The translations under genes were made by a program, and so were the position numbers. A stretch of DNA of 64,000 nucleotides from Thamnocephalis sphaerospora (taxonomy: Eukaryota; Zoopagomycota; Zoopagomycetes; Zoopagales; Sigmoideomycetaceae), in the NCBI GenBank assembly GCA_003614735.1, contig KZ992428.1, forward strand, positions 1 to 64,000, read 5' to 3'. Positions 48,425 to 59,026 of this stretch are shown piece after piece; position 1 is the first letter of the stretch; the number at the start of each line of letters is the position of its first letter. Under the pieces are notes generated by a model that saw only the letters and a program-made list of their open reading frames with translations, ran no database searches and had not been told where the DNA came from.

Positions 48425-49716
48425 ATGTCTGGCTTTGTTCTCTCCGGCTATTTCGTCTCTTGGGGCGTGTACGATCGCAATTACCACGTCCAGAACGTTC
48501 CCGGCGACCAGCTGAACCACATTCTGTATGCGTTTGGCAATGTGCGCGAAAATGGCGAGGTGTTTCTTACAGACGCGTGGGCCGACACTGACAAGCACTA
48601 CGAGGACGATAGCTGGAATGAAACAGGCAAGAACCTGTACGGCAACTTTAAGCGGCTGGCGTTGCTGAAGCGTCAGCAGCGCACACTCAAGGTGTCCTTG
48701 TCTATTGGCGGCTGGACCTACTCTACCAACTTTTCCGCCGTCGCTGCCGACCCTGCAAAGCGCGCCGTATTTGTGCAAAGCGCAATGAAGCTGCTAGACA
48801 ATTTGGGCTTGGATGGCCTGGATATCGATTGGGTATGTTTGCGCTTGTCGGTCGCCGTCGCTACGACCAAACAGTGCTGACCACGAGTCCGAACGCTGCA
48901 GGAGTATCCAAAGACGGACTGCGATGCACGCAACTACGTGACGCTGCTCCAGGAGCTGCGAGGCGCGCTCTCGCACTATCAGGGCGAAAAGGGAGATCCG
49001 CAGCCGTATTTGCTCACCTGCGCTATGCCGTGCGGAGAGGACAACTACCGCCGACTGTGTCTGCGCGAAATGGCACCGCTTGTTGACTGGCTTTACCTGA
49101 TGGCGTATGACTTTGCCGGGTAAGTATTCCATAAATAGGTGGCTCACACGCCAGTCCAGGCGACGGCTAACGACATGTGCGTAGATCTTGGTCTAATCAC
49201 GCAAACCACCAGGCCAATCTGTTTGGAGGCGAGCTGTCAGTATGCAAGGCAGTGGACTATTATTTATCGCAGGATGTGCCGGCACACAAGATGGTGGTAG
49301 GGTGCCCGCTCTACGGCCGCTGCTTCCAGAACACGCAAGGCATCGGCCATTCGTATCATGGCATCGGCAAAGGCAGCTGGGAGGAGGGCGTGTACGACTA
49401 CAAGCAGCTGCCATTGCCTGGCGGCCAGATACACACAGACACCCATCAGGTGGCCAGCTACACGTACGATCCGGCCACACGCGAGCTCATCACGTACGAC
49501 ACGACCGATGTGATTCAGCGCAAGGCGCACTGGTGCCGTGAACGTGGCCTGCGCGGTCTCATGTTCTGGGAGCTAAGCGCCGACCACTGCGACTCGTCGC
49601 GCTCGCTTGTGACAGCGGCATGCAACGGCCTTGGTGGCCCGGCAGCGTTGGAACAGACGGAAAACCATCTGTTCTTCCCAACTAGCGAGTATGAGAACGT
49701 GCGCAATGGCTTCTAG
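48425..49716 (+). CDS. GH18 chitinase (class V), probably intracellular
   Basis: Hydrolyses beta-1,4-linked N-acetylglucosamine chains. Exons 48425-48832, 48902-49119 and 49185-49716 give 385 residues. The catalytic motif DGLDIDWE ends with Glu137 as general acid; an intron falls between Trp136 and Glu137. Other GH18 blocks are SGYFVSWGVYDRNYHV, LNHILYAFGNV, KVSLSIGGWTYSTNF, DWLYLMAYDFAGSWSNHANH, MVVGCPLYGRCF and GLRGLMFWELSADH. The chosen start leaves no signal peptide. The frame is open upstream, but that extension does not look like a secretion signal either. Homologues of this type act in autolysis or wall remodelling in fungi. No chitin-binding module is present. Confidence 0.93.
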
Positions 49717-49989
49717 TAAAGCGACAGCATATTGGCGCTTGCTGTTTAACGGATTCCCAGTGTTGCTTATAAAATACGTACGCATATCGAGGAAAGTATA
49801 TTAGTTGCAATCTACATGCACGTGTACGTCAGAAACTAGTGGACGTGCAACGAAAGCGCGACAACACGCTAAACACGTGTATCGTAGGCGGCGTGTGTCG
49901 AGCAGCAATTCCAGGCGTAATGGCGCTGCCGATTGATCGCTGCATGCGCTGTATGATTGGTAGCTGCAATTCAGGCAGTGCGGTTGCCA

Positions 49990-52053
49990 TCAAAGCGCAA
50001 TCTGGGCAAGTGACAACGCCTCCAGACAGGGTACCAGCATGATGCTTCCGACAAAATAGAATAGGATGCCAAATGCAATGCTGATTGGAAGCGCAGGCAG
50101 CGCTTTGCGCTTGATGGCCAGCAGAAAGATGGTGGCATTGAGGCCCTACAGGTGCCACAATCATTTAGGGCGAGCAGAACACAGTGGATACAGGACAGAC
50201 CTACCATCATTACTGCTATGGTGCATGCTACGGTTGTGACCCAGTCGGACATGGCTACGCGCAGCAGCGGGCATGCACGGTACGACAGATCAGCATCTGC
50301 ACGCTAGCAGACGGCCAGAATAGCATCTTACCAGCACGCGCAATCAGTACGCTGTAGAATACAAAGTCACCCAAACCAAGCTTCAGCCCTGCTTCCTCTG
50401 CCGTGGATAGCGTTGCGTATTAGCATTCGGCGGTCACTGTGGCACTGTGGCAAATGCTGCTCACCCTCCTCCTCTTGATCCATGTCCGCGCTATCATTGC
50501 CAGGGGCCGCGGAGCGCTGTGCATTTGCCGCCGCCGTACTGCTATCAGCAACACGCGCTGAAGTAGAGCGCGGCATTGGTGGCGGATGGTCGCCTGTCGA
50601 GCGCATTTCTGACCGCGTTTCCAACGCAATATGTTCAGCACTAGTGTGATAGGCCGATGGCGCGCTTTGCTGCGTATTCTCCTGGGCAGCAGCACCGCCA
50701 TAGTCACGCTCATCAAAAGCCATAAGCCAGACGGCGTTCACTACATCATCAACACGTAAATCAGCATCCTTGTTGGACAAACGTCAAGCGCCCTGGTCTG
50801 TCAATGCGCCTGCATACCTGCATAAAGAAGCGCGGGCACATTCTTTGACTGGGTCTTGGTGCTGTCGATAAGCATTTTTAGCGGACCGAACGGGCAAAGT
50901 ACGGCAATAAGATCTACAGCCAGCACCAGCATATTGTGTAAGCATTGATCGGCCGCTGCCGCATTCGCACGCCAACACTTGCCCCAGATGGACAGCAGAC
51001 CTAGCAACAGCCAGGTCGTCCACTCTGCAAGACCAGTGAGCGAGTACGCCTGACAAGCCAAAGCCGTCACACCGATGGTCAGCGCAGTGCCGCCATCATT
51101 TCTACGCGTGCCTGCCTACCATAAGCGATGACATGATGGTCAGGTACGCCTGCTGCATCTTCATCGGACCCTTGGACCAAAAGACGGAAATCAGGCCAAC
51201 CAGGGCAAAATTCCACAGCCCAAACACCAGCGTGATGTAGTCCATGGGGATGGAGAGCACTTGCAGGATACCGCCCAGCAAAAGGTAGCCCATAAAACCA
51301 AGCAGCAACACCACCACCACCATGAAAAAGCCAAACAGGATTTTGAAGCAGCCGTACTTGAAGAGCACCATAATGATGATGGTCATGACGATAATCTGGC
51401 CAACGATGATGCCTGCATTGGCCAGCGAACCAAAGAACTTTTCCGATGTGGTCGAGGTGTCTGTGAACTGGTAGACCTGTGTTGCCGATGGCGCTGGCCT
51501 GTATGTATACCGCCTGTTAGCCGCCAGCAAAACACACCTGCTCTGTGTTTACCTACCGAAAGTTCAGACTGCTCATCGAAATCTTGACCCAAAAGATGGA
51601 GAGCAGAATGCAGCCCAGCACTGGCTTGACAATCAAATAGATTTGCGTCACGTAGAAACGCAGTTCATCCGCCTTTTCCTCCTCGGTCATGTCGTCGTCG
51701 CCGCCGCCGTCTCCATCTTGCTGTTGAACCTGCTGCAAAGTAGTGGAATGTGTGCGTGCCGGCGGCCGCATACTCTGTCGCCGGTTGATCACCTGTGCAG
51801 CTCCGTAACGACTCACGGGCCGCGAGTGAGACGTCTCTACGGTATCATTTGTTGTATCTCCCACATGGCGCGCCAACGACAGTGTGCTTGTATCCGCATC
51901 ATTACTGAAGCCGCATATTTGCTGATGCGCAGGCCAATCCTGAACCTGGCATTCTTCGGAACAGTACTTGATTGAAGGACCACATTGCGCGCACATGAAG
52001 CTAGCGTCCTTTCCGCAGAGCACGCAGTGGCTTGTGGCTGCTAGAAGGCGCAT
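49990..52053 (-). CDS. Presenilin-family intramembrane aspartyl protease fused to an N-terminal MYND zinc finger
   Basis: Eight exons (51557-52053, 51120-51498, 50983-51049, 50818-50913, 50465-50740, 50332-50397, 50205-50254, 49990-50145) give 528 residues, all junctions in phase. Residues 10-47 form a complete MYND finger: ligands C10, C13, C21, C24, C31, C35, H43, C47 (YCSEECQVQDWPAHQQIC). After about 80 disordered residues the presenilin part begins with TM1 at about 135-158. It shows NAGIIVGQIIVMTIIIMVLF, FWSKGPMKMQQAYL, the first catalytic Asp315 in WDLIAVLCPFGPLKML, a hydrophilic loop (about 347-440) ending in an acidic run, the second catalytic Asp449 in GLKLGLGDFVFYSV, and the PAL motif at 494-496 (KALPALPISIAFG). 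MYND and TM1 are in the same exon, so the fusion does not depend on a splice guess. Presenilins are the catalytic core of gamma-secretase; no partner subunit gene is in the window. Exon 3 ends at a GC donor. Confidence 0.92.
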
Positions 52054-52576
52054 GCATCCAAGTTAATAACCGCCGAGTCTTCAGAGCACACTGTATACCC
52101 TCTGTCCTGCTACGCACCTGCTTCCGTAGCCATTGGCTGTGCGCGCTCTACCAGACGCTCTCCCGAGCTGTAGGTTGCCGTCGACTCTGGACGCATGGCC
52201 GACCGATATGTCTATTGAATCGCAGTGCGTGCTAGAAGCGCACAGGTAAGTGCTGGTGCTGGCCAAAAGCGCACTACGCAGGCTGTCGGGCCAGATGAAG
52301 CGACAGGCGCAGGACGAGGACTGTGACTGGGAGTCAATAGCGGCGAACAGGCGGACAACGCGTAGCTGGGCTGGTGTCGGGGTTTCTAGTGGAGGAATGA
52401 ACAGCAGCCTGCGTGTACGCCGTGTTTCCAGCCGGGACAAGGCGAGATGACGCCTCAATGAACAGTCTGGCAGTGCCTACCCAAAGTGCGGCTGCAAGGG
52501 AGAAGTTGGCCGTCTACTGGATGCACAACAAGGGAAACGGTGTATTTGGCATGGAGTGGGGAGTGAAAGCGCAGCA
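52054..52576. promoter_or_regulatory. Promoter region of the MYND-presenilin gene
   Basis: 523 bp between ATG10 (stop at 52577) and the presenilin start, both on the minus strand. A 125-codon minus-strand open frame (52081-52458) has no recognisable domain. An in-frame stop just upstream of the presenilin ATG shows the first exon does not simply extend into it. Confidence 0.45.
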
Positions 52577-53444
52577 CTACGCAAATGGTATCCGCGCATA
52601 TGCACTGGTCGGATGCAACCCCACAGCGGGGCCCATGAGGCTAAGCCAGCATGCAAGATAGCTGGCCAGCGACAGTGGCAAATCAGCTGCCATCTGCTGC
52701 AGTAGCTCTGCCGTCCGACACGGATGAACATGATAGCTGGGTGTGTTCAGGAGTGGATGCTCGCCCGGTGCCAGCACACCATGTCCGACGTGTGCAAGAA
52801 CAGCACGTAGATGCTGAGGCGCTAAGCGTGCTATGTCATCTGCTTGCAGTCCTGAGCCATCTGAACATTGCCACAAGTCAGCATGCGATGGATACAATGC
52901 TGTTCTCGCCATGCTAGACACACACCTGGCCGCCAACCGCCAAAGTAAAGCACCGGCACGCGGTAGCTGGGCGAATAGACGACTTGGTATTCGCAGGTTA
53001 CCCAGTCGGTCTAGCGCGAGTGGTAGTCGGTATTAGCATCGTAAGCGGTAGTAGCCCCACCAACCACCGTCACTTGCCGTCGAACCAGCAGGAATAGCTG
53101 CTGCGTCTGGCTCTACCTCCACTTCTTCCTCCAACTCTTCCACATCTGTTGCCAGACCAGACACTGACAGTCCGCTATCGGCTACCGTCTGACTAGCATC
53201 ATGAGCGGCAGGCTGAAGGTGGACTCGCTGCTGCTTGGTCAGATAGCAGCGCTCCGTGTAGGTTGTCTGACAGCACTGTAAGCGCCAAACTACGGTCCTC
53301 AACACGGGCCGGCCTACCTACCGTCTCCTCAACGTAGCGCCAAGCCTCTCCGAGCGCCGCTGCCTGCTCTGCAAAGCAGCGGGCAGCCGTTTGAAACTCG
53401 GCGCGCGTGAGGAATGGATGGTCGGCGGGTGGTCGTTGGCTCAT
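52577..53444 (-). CDS. ATG10: Ubiquitin-like-conjugating enzyme Atg10
   Basis: E2-like enzyme that transfers Atg12 to Atg5 in autophagosome formation. Exons 53322-53444, 53078-53275, 52926-53010 and 52577-52860 give 229 residues. The Atg10 core is clear: TCEYQVVYSPSYRVPVLYFG, then EHPLLNTPSYHVHPCRTAEL, with Cys183 as the catalytic cysteine. The N-terminus (FLTRAEFQTAARCFAEQAAA) also fits the family. Between them is an acidic insert (VEELEEEVEVEPDAA). Intron 2 (53011-53077) is a GC-AG intron (donor ACG/GCAAGT, branch TGCTAAT); no GT donor keeps the frame. The 5' end of exon 2 could be six bases shorter by using the next AG. Divergent from NAA50 with 141 bp between the start codons. Confidence 0.9.
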
Positions 53445-53585
53445 GGCGACAAAGAAAAAACACGCGGCCAGCCTTCTTCTCGCTTCCGATTCCTCCTCCT
53501 TGCGCGGTCTATACCGTTTTCACTGCGACGCTCTGGTGCCGTTCAACGCCTGGGTCTCCGCTCTGCTTTGGCTGCCTGCTCCATC

Positions 53586-54219
53586 ATGTCCGCCGACACT
53601 GTTGCCACTACTGCAGCTGCTGGCCGTGCGCCCCGACTAGACCTGGACGTCATTACGCCCAACAATGTTGGCCAGCTGCGTTGTCTAAACAGTGCCCTGT
53701 TCCCAGTGCACTACCCAGAGTCGTTCTACACCGAAGCAGCCAACAACAATCCGCTGTGCCAGCTAGGTAATGGCGCGCACTGAGCGGATTCTGCCGGACT
53801 GTGCTGACTTTGACACGCTCGGGGCAGGCTACTTCAACCAGGTCTGCGTGGCAGCGGTGTGCTGCCGTCGAGAGCCGATACCCAACGAAGGTCGCAAGCA
53901 GCGCGTCTATCTAATGACGCTGGGTGTGCTGGCACCGTATCGTGGCTACGGATTAGGTGTGTCGCGTCAAGCGCAGTATGGCCTAGCGTACACGTGACTT
54001 ATCTTCCTGACAGGCACCAAGCTGCTGGACTATGCGCTGGATCAGTGCAGCAAAGACGCCAGTATCGCCGAGATCTATCTGCATGTGCAGGACGGCAATG
54101 ACGAAGCACTGTCGTTTTACCAAAAACGCGGCTTTACCATCAGGGAGACGGTGCCCGACTATTACACTAACATCAAGCCCAGTGCAGCGCACGTTCTTGT
54201 AAAATGCACAGCGTCGTAA
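53586..54219 (+). CDS. NAA50: N-alpha-acetyltransferase 50 (NatE catalytic subunit)
   Basis: GNAT acetyltransferase that modifies N-terminal methionines, normally together with NatA, and is linked to sister-chromatid cohesion. Three exons (53586-53766, 53828-53956, 54014-54219) give 171 residues, as in human NAA50 (169). Blocks seen are LRCLNSALFPVHYPESFY, YLMTLGVLAPYRGYGLGTKL (acetyl-CoA-binding RGYGLG loop, split by intron 2), EIYLHVQDGNDEALSFYQKR and GFTIRETVPDYYTNIKP. The start follows a pyrimidine-rich leader. The upstream open frame continuation is not used, since the family begins close to this point. Confidence 0.95.
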
Positions 54220-54395
54220 AGGCGCCCTGCAGCCCCGCAGACCACGGTGGAAAGAAAAAAAGGCATACTTTATCGCTACATCTGAATGTTCATGTGGGCA
54301 GGCACTTGTCGCGGGCAGCAGCGATTGTCTGGCCATACAAGGCCTTTTATCCTTGCTGCGACGGCGGTGCAAGCAAGTAAGCAAAAGAATCGAGG

Positions 54396-54932
54396 CTAGG
54401 GCAGCATTTGAGCCAGCTGTTCTGCAGCTGCCGCAACGTCGCGCTCCAGCTGCTCGGCTGCGTCGCGTTCTGCGCGTCTCCGCTCCTCAGACTCGCGCTT
54501 CTCCGCAGTCGCCTTTGTCGTACGAGAGCGTGTCCGCCGATCAAACCAGCGCGGGAGCGTGCGAAAGCGCATGCATGTGTGTATGCGTAAGCAGCCCGTT
54601 TGACGCTACTACAAGTCGCCATCAAGTACCTTTTCAGAAAACGTTTGTCGCTCGGTCACCACAGCACGTTTTACTTCGGCAAGCCGGCGATCGAGGGCGT
54701 CCAGCAGTTCGCGATCTTTCTCCCGTCGACCTTGCGCCGTTCGACGCTTACCGGCCGCCTTGTCGGTGCCGTCACTGAGTCCGCCAAAGAGGCCCAGCCA
54801 GTCTGCGCCGAGACGCTCATGCACCGGCGTAGTGTTGGGAGTGCGTGTGGGCGTGGCCGCACCGCGACGACTGCCCGTGTGCAATGGGTCGGTGCGCTTC
54901 GACGTGCGCTGCCGAGTAGCGTAGCGCGGCAT
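54396..54932 (-). CDS. Small basic/coiled-coil protein, function unknown
   Basis: Two exons, 54630-54932 and 54396-54512, give 139 residues. The N-terminal half is basic with many Thr-Pro sites (MPRYATRQRTSKRTDPLHTG, ATPTRTPNTTP), which look like proline-directed kinase targets. Then come KDRELLDALDRRLAEVKRAV and, across the intron, a strongly charged helix (EKRESEERRRAERDAAEQLE) ending LAQMLP. No family is recognised. The intron (54513-54629, 117 bp) is longer than most here and uses an AAAG acceptor, so the junction is uncertain, although the phase fits and the coiled coil continues. The TP-rich head plus coiled coil resembles small spindle or kinetochore factors; that is only an impression. 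Confidence 0.55.
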
Positions 54933-55139
54933 GCGAGGAAAGGCGCCGAGGTAGGAACAAGGAGCGATGGACGGACGGGCACACACGCTGGTGAAAATGG
55001 AATGGAAGGCCAAAGGGAAAAGTAAAAACCAAGCAGAGGTACAAGGCACGGTCACAGCTAGTAAGTGTCGGACATCTTTAATATGTCTGTGGGTGAGCAT
55101 GTACCTGTGTACTAAGCATCCGACTCCGCCCTGAGCTAG

Positions 55140-55185
55140 CATACATACACACACGCATGCACACGCACACACGCACGCATAGACG
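55140..55185. repeat. CA-rich simple repeat
   Basis: Imperfect (CA)n/(CACG)n run in the gap between the coiled-coil gene and MtnB, upstream of the former. Confidence 0.7.
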
Positions 55186-55213
55186 CGTTTGTTTGCTCGT
55201 CCGCTTCTGGCGC

Positions 55214-56293
55214 CTAGGCATCGGTAATGGCAGGCGGCTCAGCCGGGTCCAGACCTACGGCGCGCATGCGCGTGGCGATTTCAAAGAGGTAGTCATAGCA
55301 CTCGCACATGCATTTCGCCTTTTCCCAGGTTTCTGCGATGCAGGCCCCAGGGTCAGTACGATGCGGGCATGTAAGATGCATGTATGCGTCTTACCGCCCC
55401 AGACGTAGACGCCGTGACGGCGCACAAGCACGGCGCAAGTGTCGGGGTAGCGCTTCATGGCCTACAAAAGAGGTAAGTATGTGTAGCGTGGACAGCGTGC
55501 ACAGAACGCGCGACATTACCTCGGCCATTCGTTCCTGCAGGTCTTCCTCGAAGCAGGTGTTTTCGACAATCGGCACGACCAAACGCTCGTCAAAGCGCAG
55601 CGCGCGCTGCTCAGTCACCTTGCGGATACCCTTGATCATCTCCTGGTGCGTGATGACAAACTCATTGCCGGGCGTAAGCAGCGTTGCCATCACAGCGTGC
55701 TGCGAGTGCGTATGGATGCAAGCACCGGCGTCGCGCATCTGATACGCGTTGTAGAACAGCGGCGTACAGGCCGATGGCTTGAGCGGCTGGGTGGGCACGC
55801 GCAGCGGCGGTGCCGGATACGGATTCAGCGAGAGAACAAACAGGTCGTCAGGCTGTATGCGTTCCTTTTGCACGCCTGGATGAATGCATGGCGGTTAGCC
55901 AGTGCGGAGGATGGCGCGTGCGCATGGATGATGCACGATGACTGCTTACCTGATGGCGCAATATACACGAGGTTACTAGGATCAGGCGATCAGCGAGCGA
56001 CCATTAGCCTTTGGACACGATAGCCTGTACCGTCCTGCTTACCCAAGCCGAATGCTAATGCCGCCTCTGACCAGTGAGCCGTCACCAAAGCAGTCTTCAC
56101 GTCAGTACGCTTTCAGTGAAACGAAGGTCGACGCAACCCCCTACCCAGTGCCTGTCACCCAGCCTAGCTGATAAAAGAGCCGACATAGCTCTGGAATCAG
56201 GTTAGACGGGTGGCGCGGGTCCGAGGATCGGCAGAGGTCCTTGCTCTGGTCCGAAGCGGACGCTGGTTGATCGTCAAGTTCCGCAGGCAGCAT
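55214..56293 (-). CDS. MDE1: Methylthioribulose-1-phosphate dehydratase (methionine salvage)
   Basis: Class II aldolase-fold zinc enzyme that dehydrates 5-methylthioribulose-1-phosphate in the methionine salvage pathway. Six exons (56145-56293, 56043-56066, 55950-55975, 55520-55875, 55395-55461, 55214-55332) give 246 residues, the family length. Motifs are [40 protein letters not shown] (spread over four exons), [27 protein letters not shown] with the zinc His pair, [31 protein letters not shown] and [10 protein letters not shown]. Exons 2 and 3 are 24 and 26 nt. An upstream in-frame ATG at 56338 would add 15 residues. Confidence 0.95.
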
Positions 56294-56771
56294 CGTTGAG
56301 AAAGAAAAGCGAGGCGGTCGGTCGTGGCGACGCGTCATGGCGAACGCGTCACCCTTCTACTGCTTACGCCTTTCTCTCTCTCTCTCTCTCTCTCTCTCCC
56401 TCTCTCGTTCGCCTGTTCTTGGTAGTACCGGGTGAGCACTCATTCGACGCCCATGACGTTACGCTTGCGCTCGTCTCTGAGCACCCGTTGGAACTGGTTA
56501 TATTGTGCACGTGGGTAGCTTGTGTAGCGGACAAGCACAGCGTCGTAGTTTAAAGCCACTGCCGTGCAGCGCACCGATCGACGTAAGCACCATCAGCTCA
56601 CAACGTTCTCTCATTTGCGAAATAGCTCGTCCTTGTCTTCGTCGCCAACCGGTGTACAGCACGCGCCTGTATTCATCTACCCGTCTCCTGCCGGTGCGCT
56701 CGGTGCTGACACACGTCCGGCCGTCTGCCACGCGCTTTGCTGCGTCAGCTCTCACCTACGCTGCTTTCGCC
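56294..56771. promoter_or_regulatory. Divergent promoter region between MDE1 and prolyl oligopeptidase, with a CT repeat
   Basis: 478 bp between two outward-facing genes. A (CT)n tract of about 13 units lies at 56372-56398, the clearest landmark. No gene is supported inside. Confidence 0.5.
56372..56398. repeat. (CT)n simple repeat
   Basis: Uninterrupted CT dinucleotides within the MDE1/POP divergent promoter. Polypyrimidine tracts of this kind are common in fungal promoters. Confidence 0.85.
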
Positions 56772-59026
56772 ATGACCAAGCATACCTGGACTTATCCGAC
56801 CATCCGCCGTGACGATACGGTCGAGACGCTCCACGGTCACACGATCGCCGATCCGTACCGCTGGCTGGAGGATCCAGATAGCGAGGAAACCAAGGTTGGT
56901 GGCAGCCACTGCGCCGAGTCGCCGTGGCATGTCGCCAAACTCACCTGGTGGCGCTGCTAGGCGTTTGTCGAAGCGCAGAACGCCATCACCTTTGACTATA
57001 TCGGCAAGTGCAGCCAGCGCGGCGACCTCAAGGAAAAGTGTGTGGCGAAACTGCGCCCGACCTTGTCTACAGCCTGCTAACTCGGCGTCATCAATGTAGG
57101 CTTACCAAGCTCTACGACTATGCTCGCTCCAGCTGCCCGTTCAAGCGCGGCAGCAGCTACTACTACTTCCACAACAGTGGTCTGCAGGCGCAGAGTGTCC
57201 TCTACCAGCTCAAATCGCTGGACGCGGAAAAGACCATGTTTTTTGATCCCAACGTGCTGGAGAAGGACGGCACCGCTGCCCTCAACACGTACTCCTTTTC
57301 CGACTCGGGCCACCTGTTTGGCTACGGTATTAGCCGCAGCGGCAGTGACTGGATGACACTGCATGTGCGTGTCGCCGCGGATGGCGTGCACGGGAAGGCA
57401 GGCGCGGACCTGGTGGACGAGATCCAGTGGGCCAAGTTCACCGGCATTACCTGGTCGCACGACGATCAGGGCTTCTTCTACGGCCGCTTTCCCGAGCCGA
57501 GCGTGGAAAAGGACAAGGCTGGCACGGAGACGGGCAGCAATCTCAACGCCATGCTCTACTACCACCGCCTTGGCACGCCGCAGTCCGAGGACCAGCTGAT
57601 TGTGCGCGATCCAGACCATCCGCACTACATGTTTGGCGCTGAAGTCACCGACGATGGCCGCTGGCTGGTGGTCACCACCACTCGTGACTGCGACCCAGTG
57701 AACCGAGTGTGGGTGGCGCCGCTGGAGGATGGCGGTCGGGTGCCGAAGCAGCTCGAGTTCCGCTTTGTCGTGGACAACTTTGACGCAGCCTACGACTACA
57801 TCACCAACGACGGCAGTCTGTTCTACTTCAAGACCAACGCTGATGCGCCGCGCTACAAGGTTGTCACCTACGACCTGGACCGGCCAGAGCGCGGCTTTGT
57901 CGATCTGATTCCGCAGCACGATAAGGATGTGCTGGACACGGTCGGCGTGGTGGCGGGCGACAAACTTTTCGTGCACTACCTGCGCGATGTCAAGAGCGTG
58001 CTGGATCTGCACCAGCTGCAGACTGGCGAAAAGGTGCGCAATCTGCCGCTGCCCATTGGCTCGCTGGCCGGTCTTAGCGGTCGCCAGCGCGACCGTGAGC
58101 TGTTCTTCAAGTTTGCCTCGTATCTGAACCCGGGCGTGATCTATCGGTACGATGCCGATGCCGACGCTATCAGCACCTTCCTTACCACCGAGGTGGCCGG
58201 CTTTGACGGCGATGCCTTTGAGACCAAGCAGGTGTTTGTACGCAGCAAGGACGGCGTCGAGTTTCCCATGTTTATCACCGCCCGCAAGGGCATTCCGCTG
58301 GATGGCAGCCGACCGGCCATTCTGTACGGCTACGGTGGCTTCAACATCCCGCTGCAGCCGTCGTTCAGTCCCGCGTGGGTAGCCTTTGCCAAGTACTTTG
58401 ACGGTGTCGTGGCCATCGCGAATCTACGCGGTGGTGGCGAATATGGCGAGGCCTGGCACAAGGATGGTATGCTGCACAAAAAGCAGAATGTCTTTGACGA
58501 CTTTCAGAGCGCGGCCAAATACCTGGCCGATCACCACTACACACAGCCGAACCGTCTCGCCATCCACGGTGGCTCCAACGGCGGTCTGCTTGTTGGCGCG
58601 TGCGTCAACCAGGCACCAGAGCTGTTTGGCTGCGGACTGGCTGCAGTCGGTGTCATGGACATGCTGCGCTTCCACAAGTTCACCATCGGCCACGCTTGGA
58701 AGTCCGACTATGGCGATCCGGATGTGAAGAAGGACTTTGAGTACATTCGCGCGTACTCACCGCTGCACAATGTCCGTGCCGATGTCACCTATCCGTCGGT
58801 GCTGCTCACCACCAGCGATCACGACGACCGCGTGGTGCCGCTGCATTCGTACAAGCTGATCGCGGAGCTGCAGCACACACTGCCCGACAACAAGAACCCG
58901 CTCATGATTCGCGTGGAGACCAAGGCCGGTCACGGCGCAGGCAAGCCAACCGCGAAGCAGATCGAAGAGTGGGTGGACAAGTTTGCCTTTATCGCCACAT
59001 CGCTCGGCATTTCATGGCATTTGTAG
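56772..59026 (+). CDS. Prolyl oligopeptidase (S9A serine peptidase)
   Basis: Cytosolic peptidase that cuts short peptides after proline. Exons 56772-56894, 56961-57037 and 57100-59026 give 708 residues, close to mammalian POP (710). The N-terminal lid-side segment has [21 protein letters not shown] seven-bladed propeller region occupies about residues 75-430. The catalytic domain has [37 protein letters not shown], the nucleophile Ser559 in HGGSNGGLL, the Asp in [12 protein letters not shown] and the His in KAGHGAGKP. Intron 1 uses the weaker donor GTTGGT. No signal peptide or membrane segment, so it belongs to the soluble S9A branch. Confidence 0.95.

Noticed and set aside
57077-58012. 311-codon frame antisense to the prolyl oligopeptidase
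   Set aside because: Lies wholly within the POP catalytic/propeller coding exon and has no domain.
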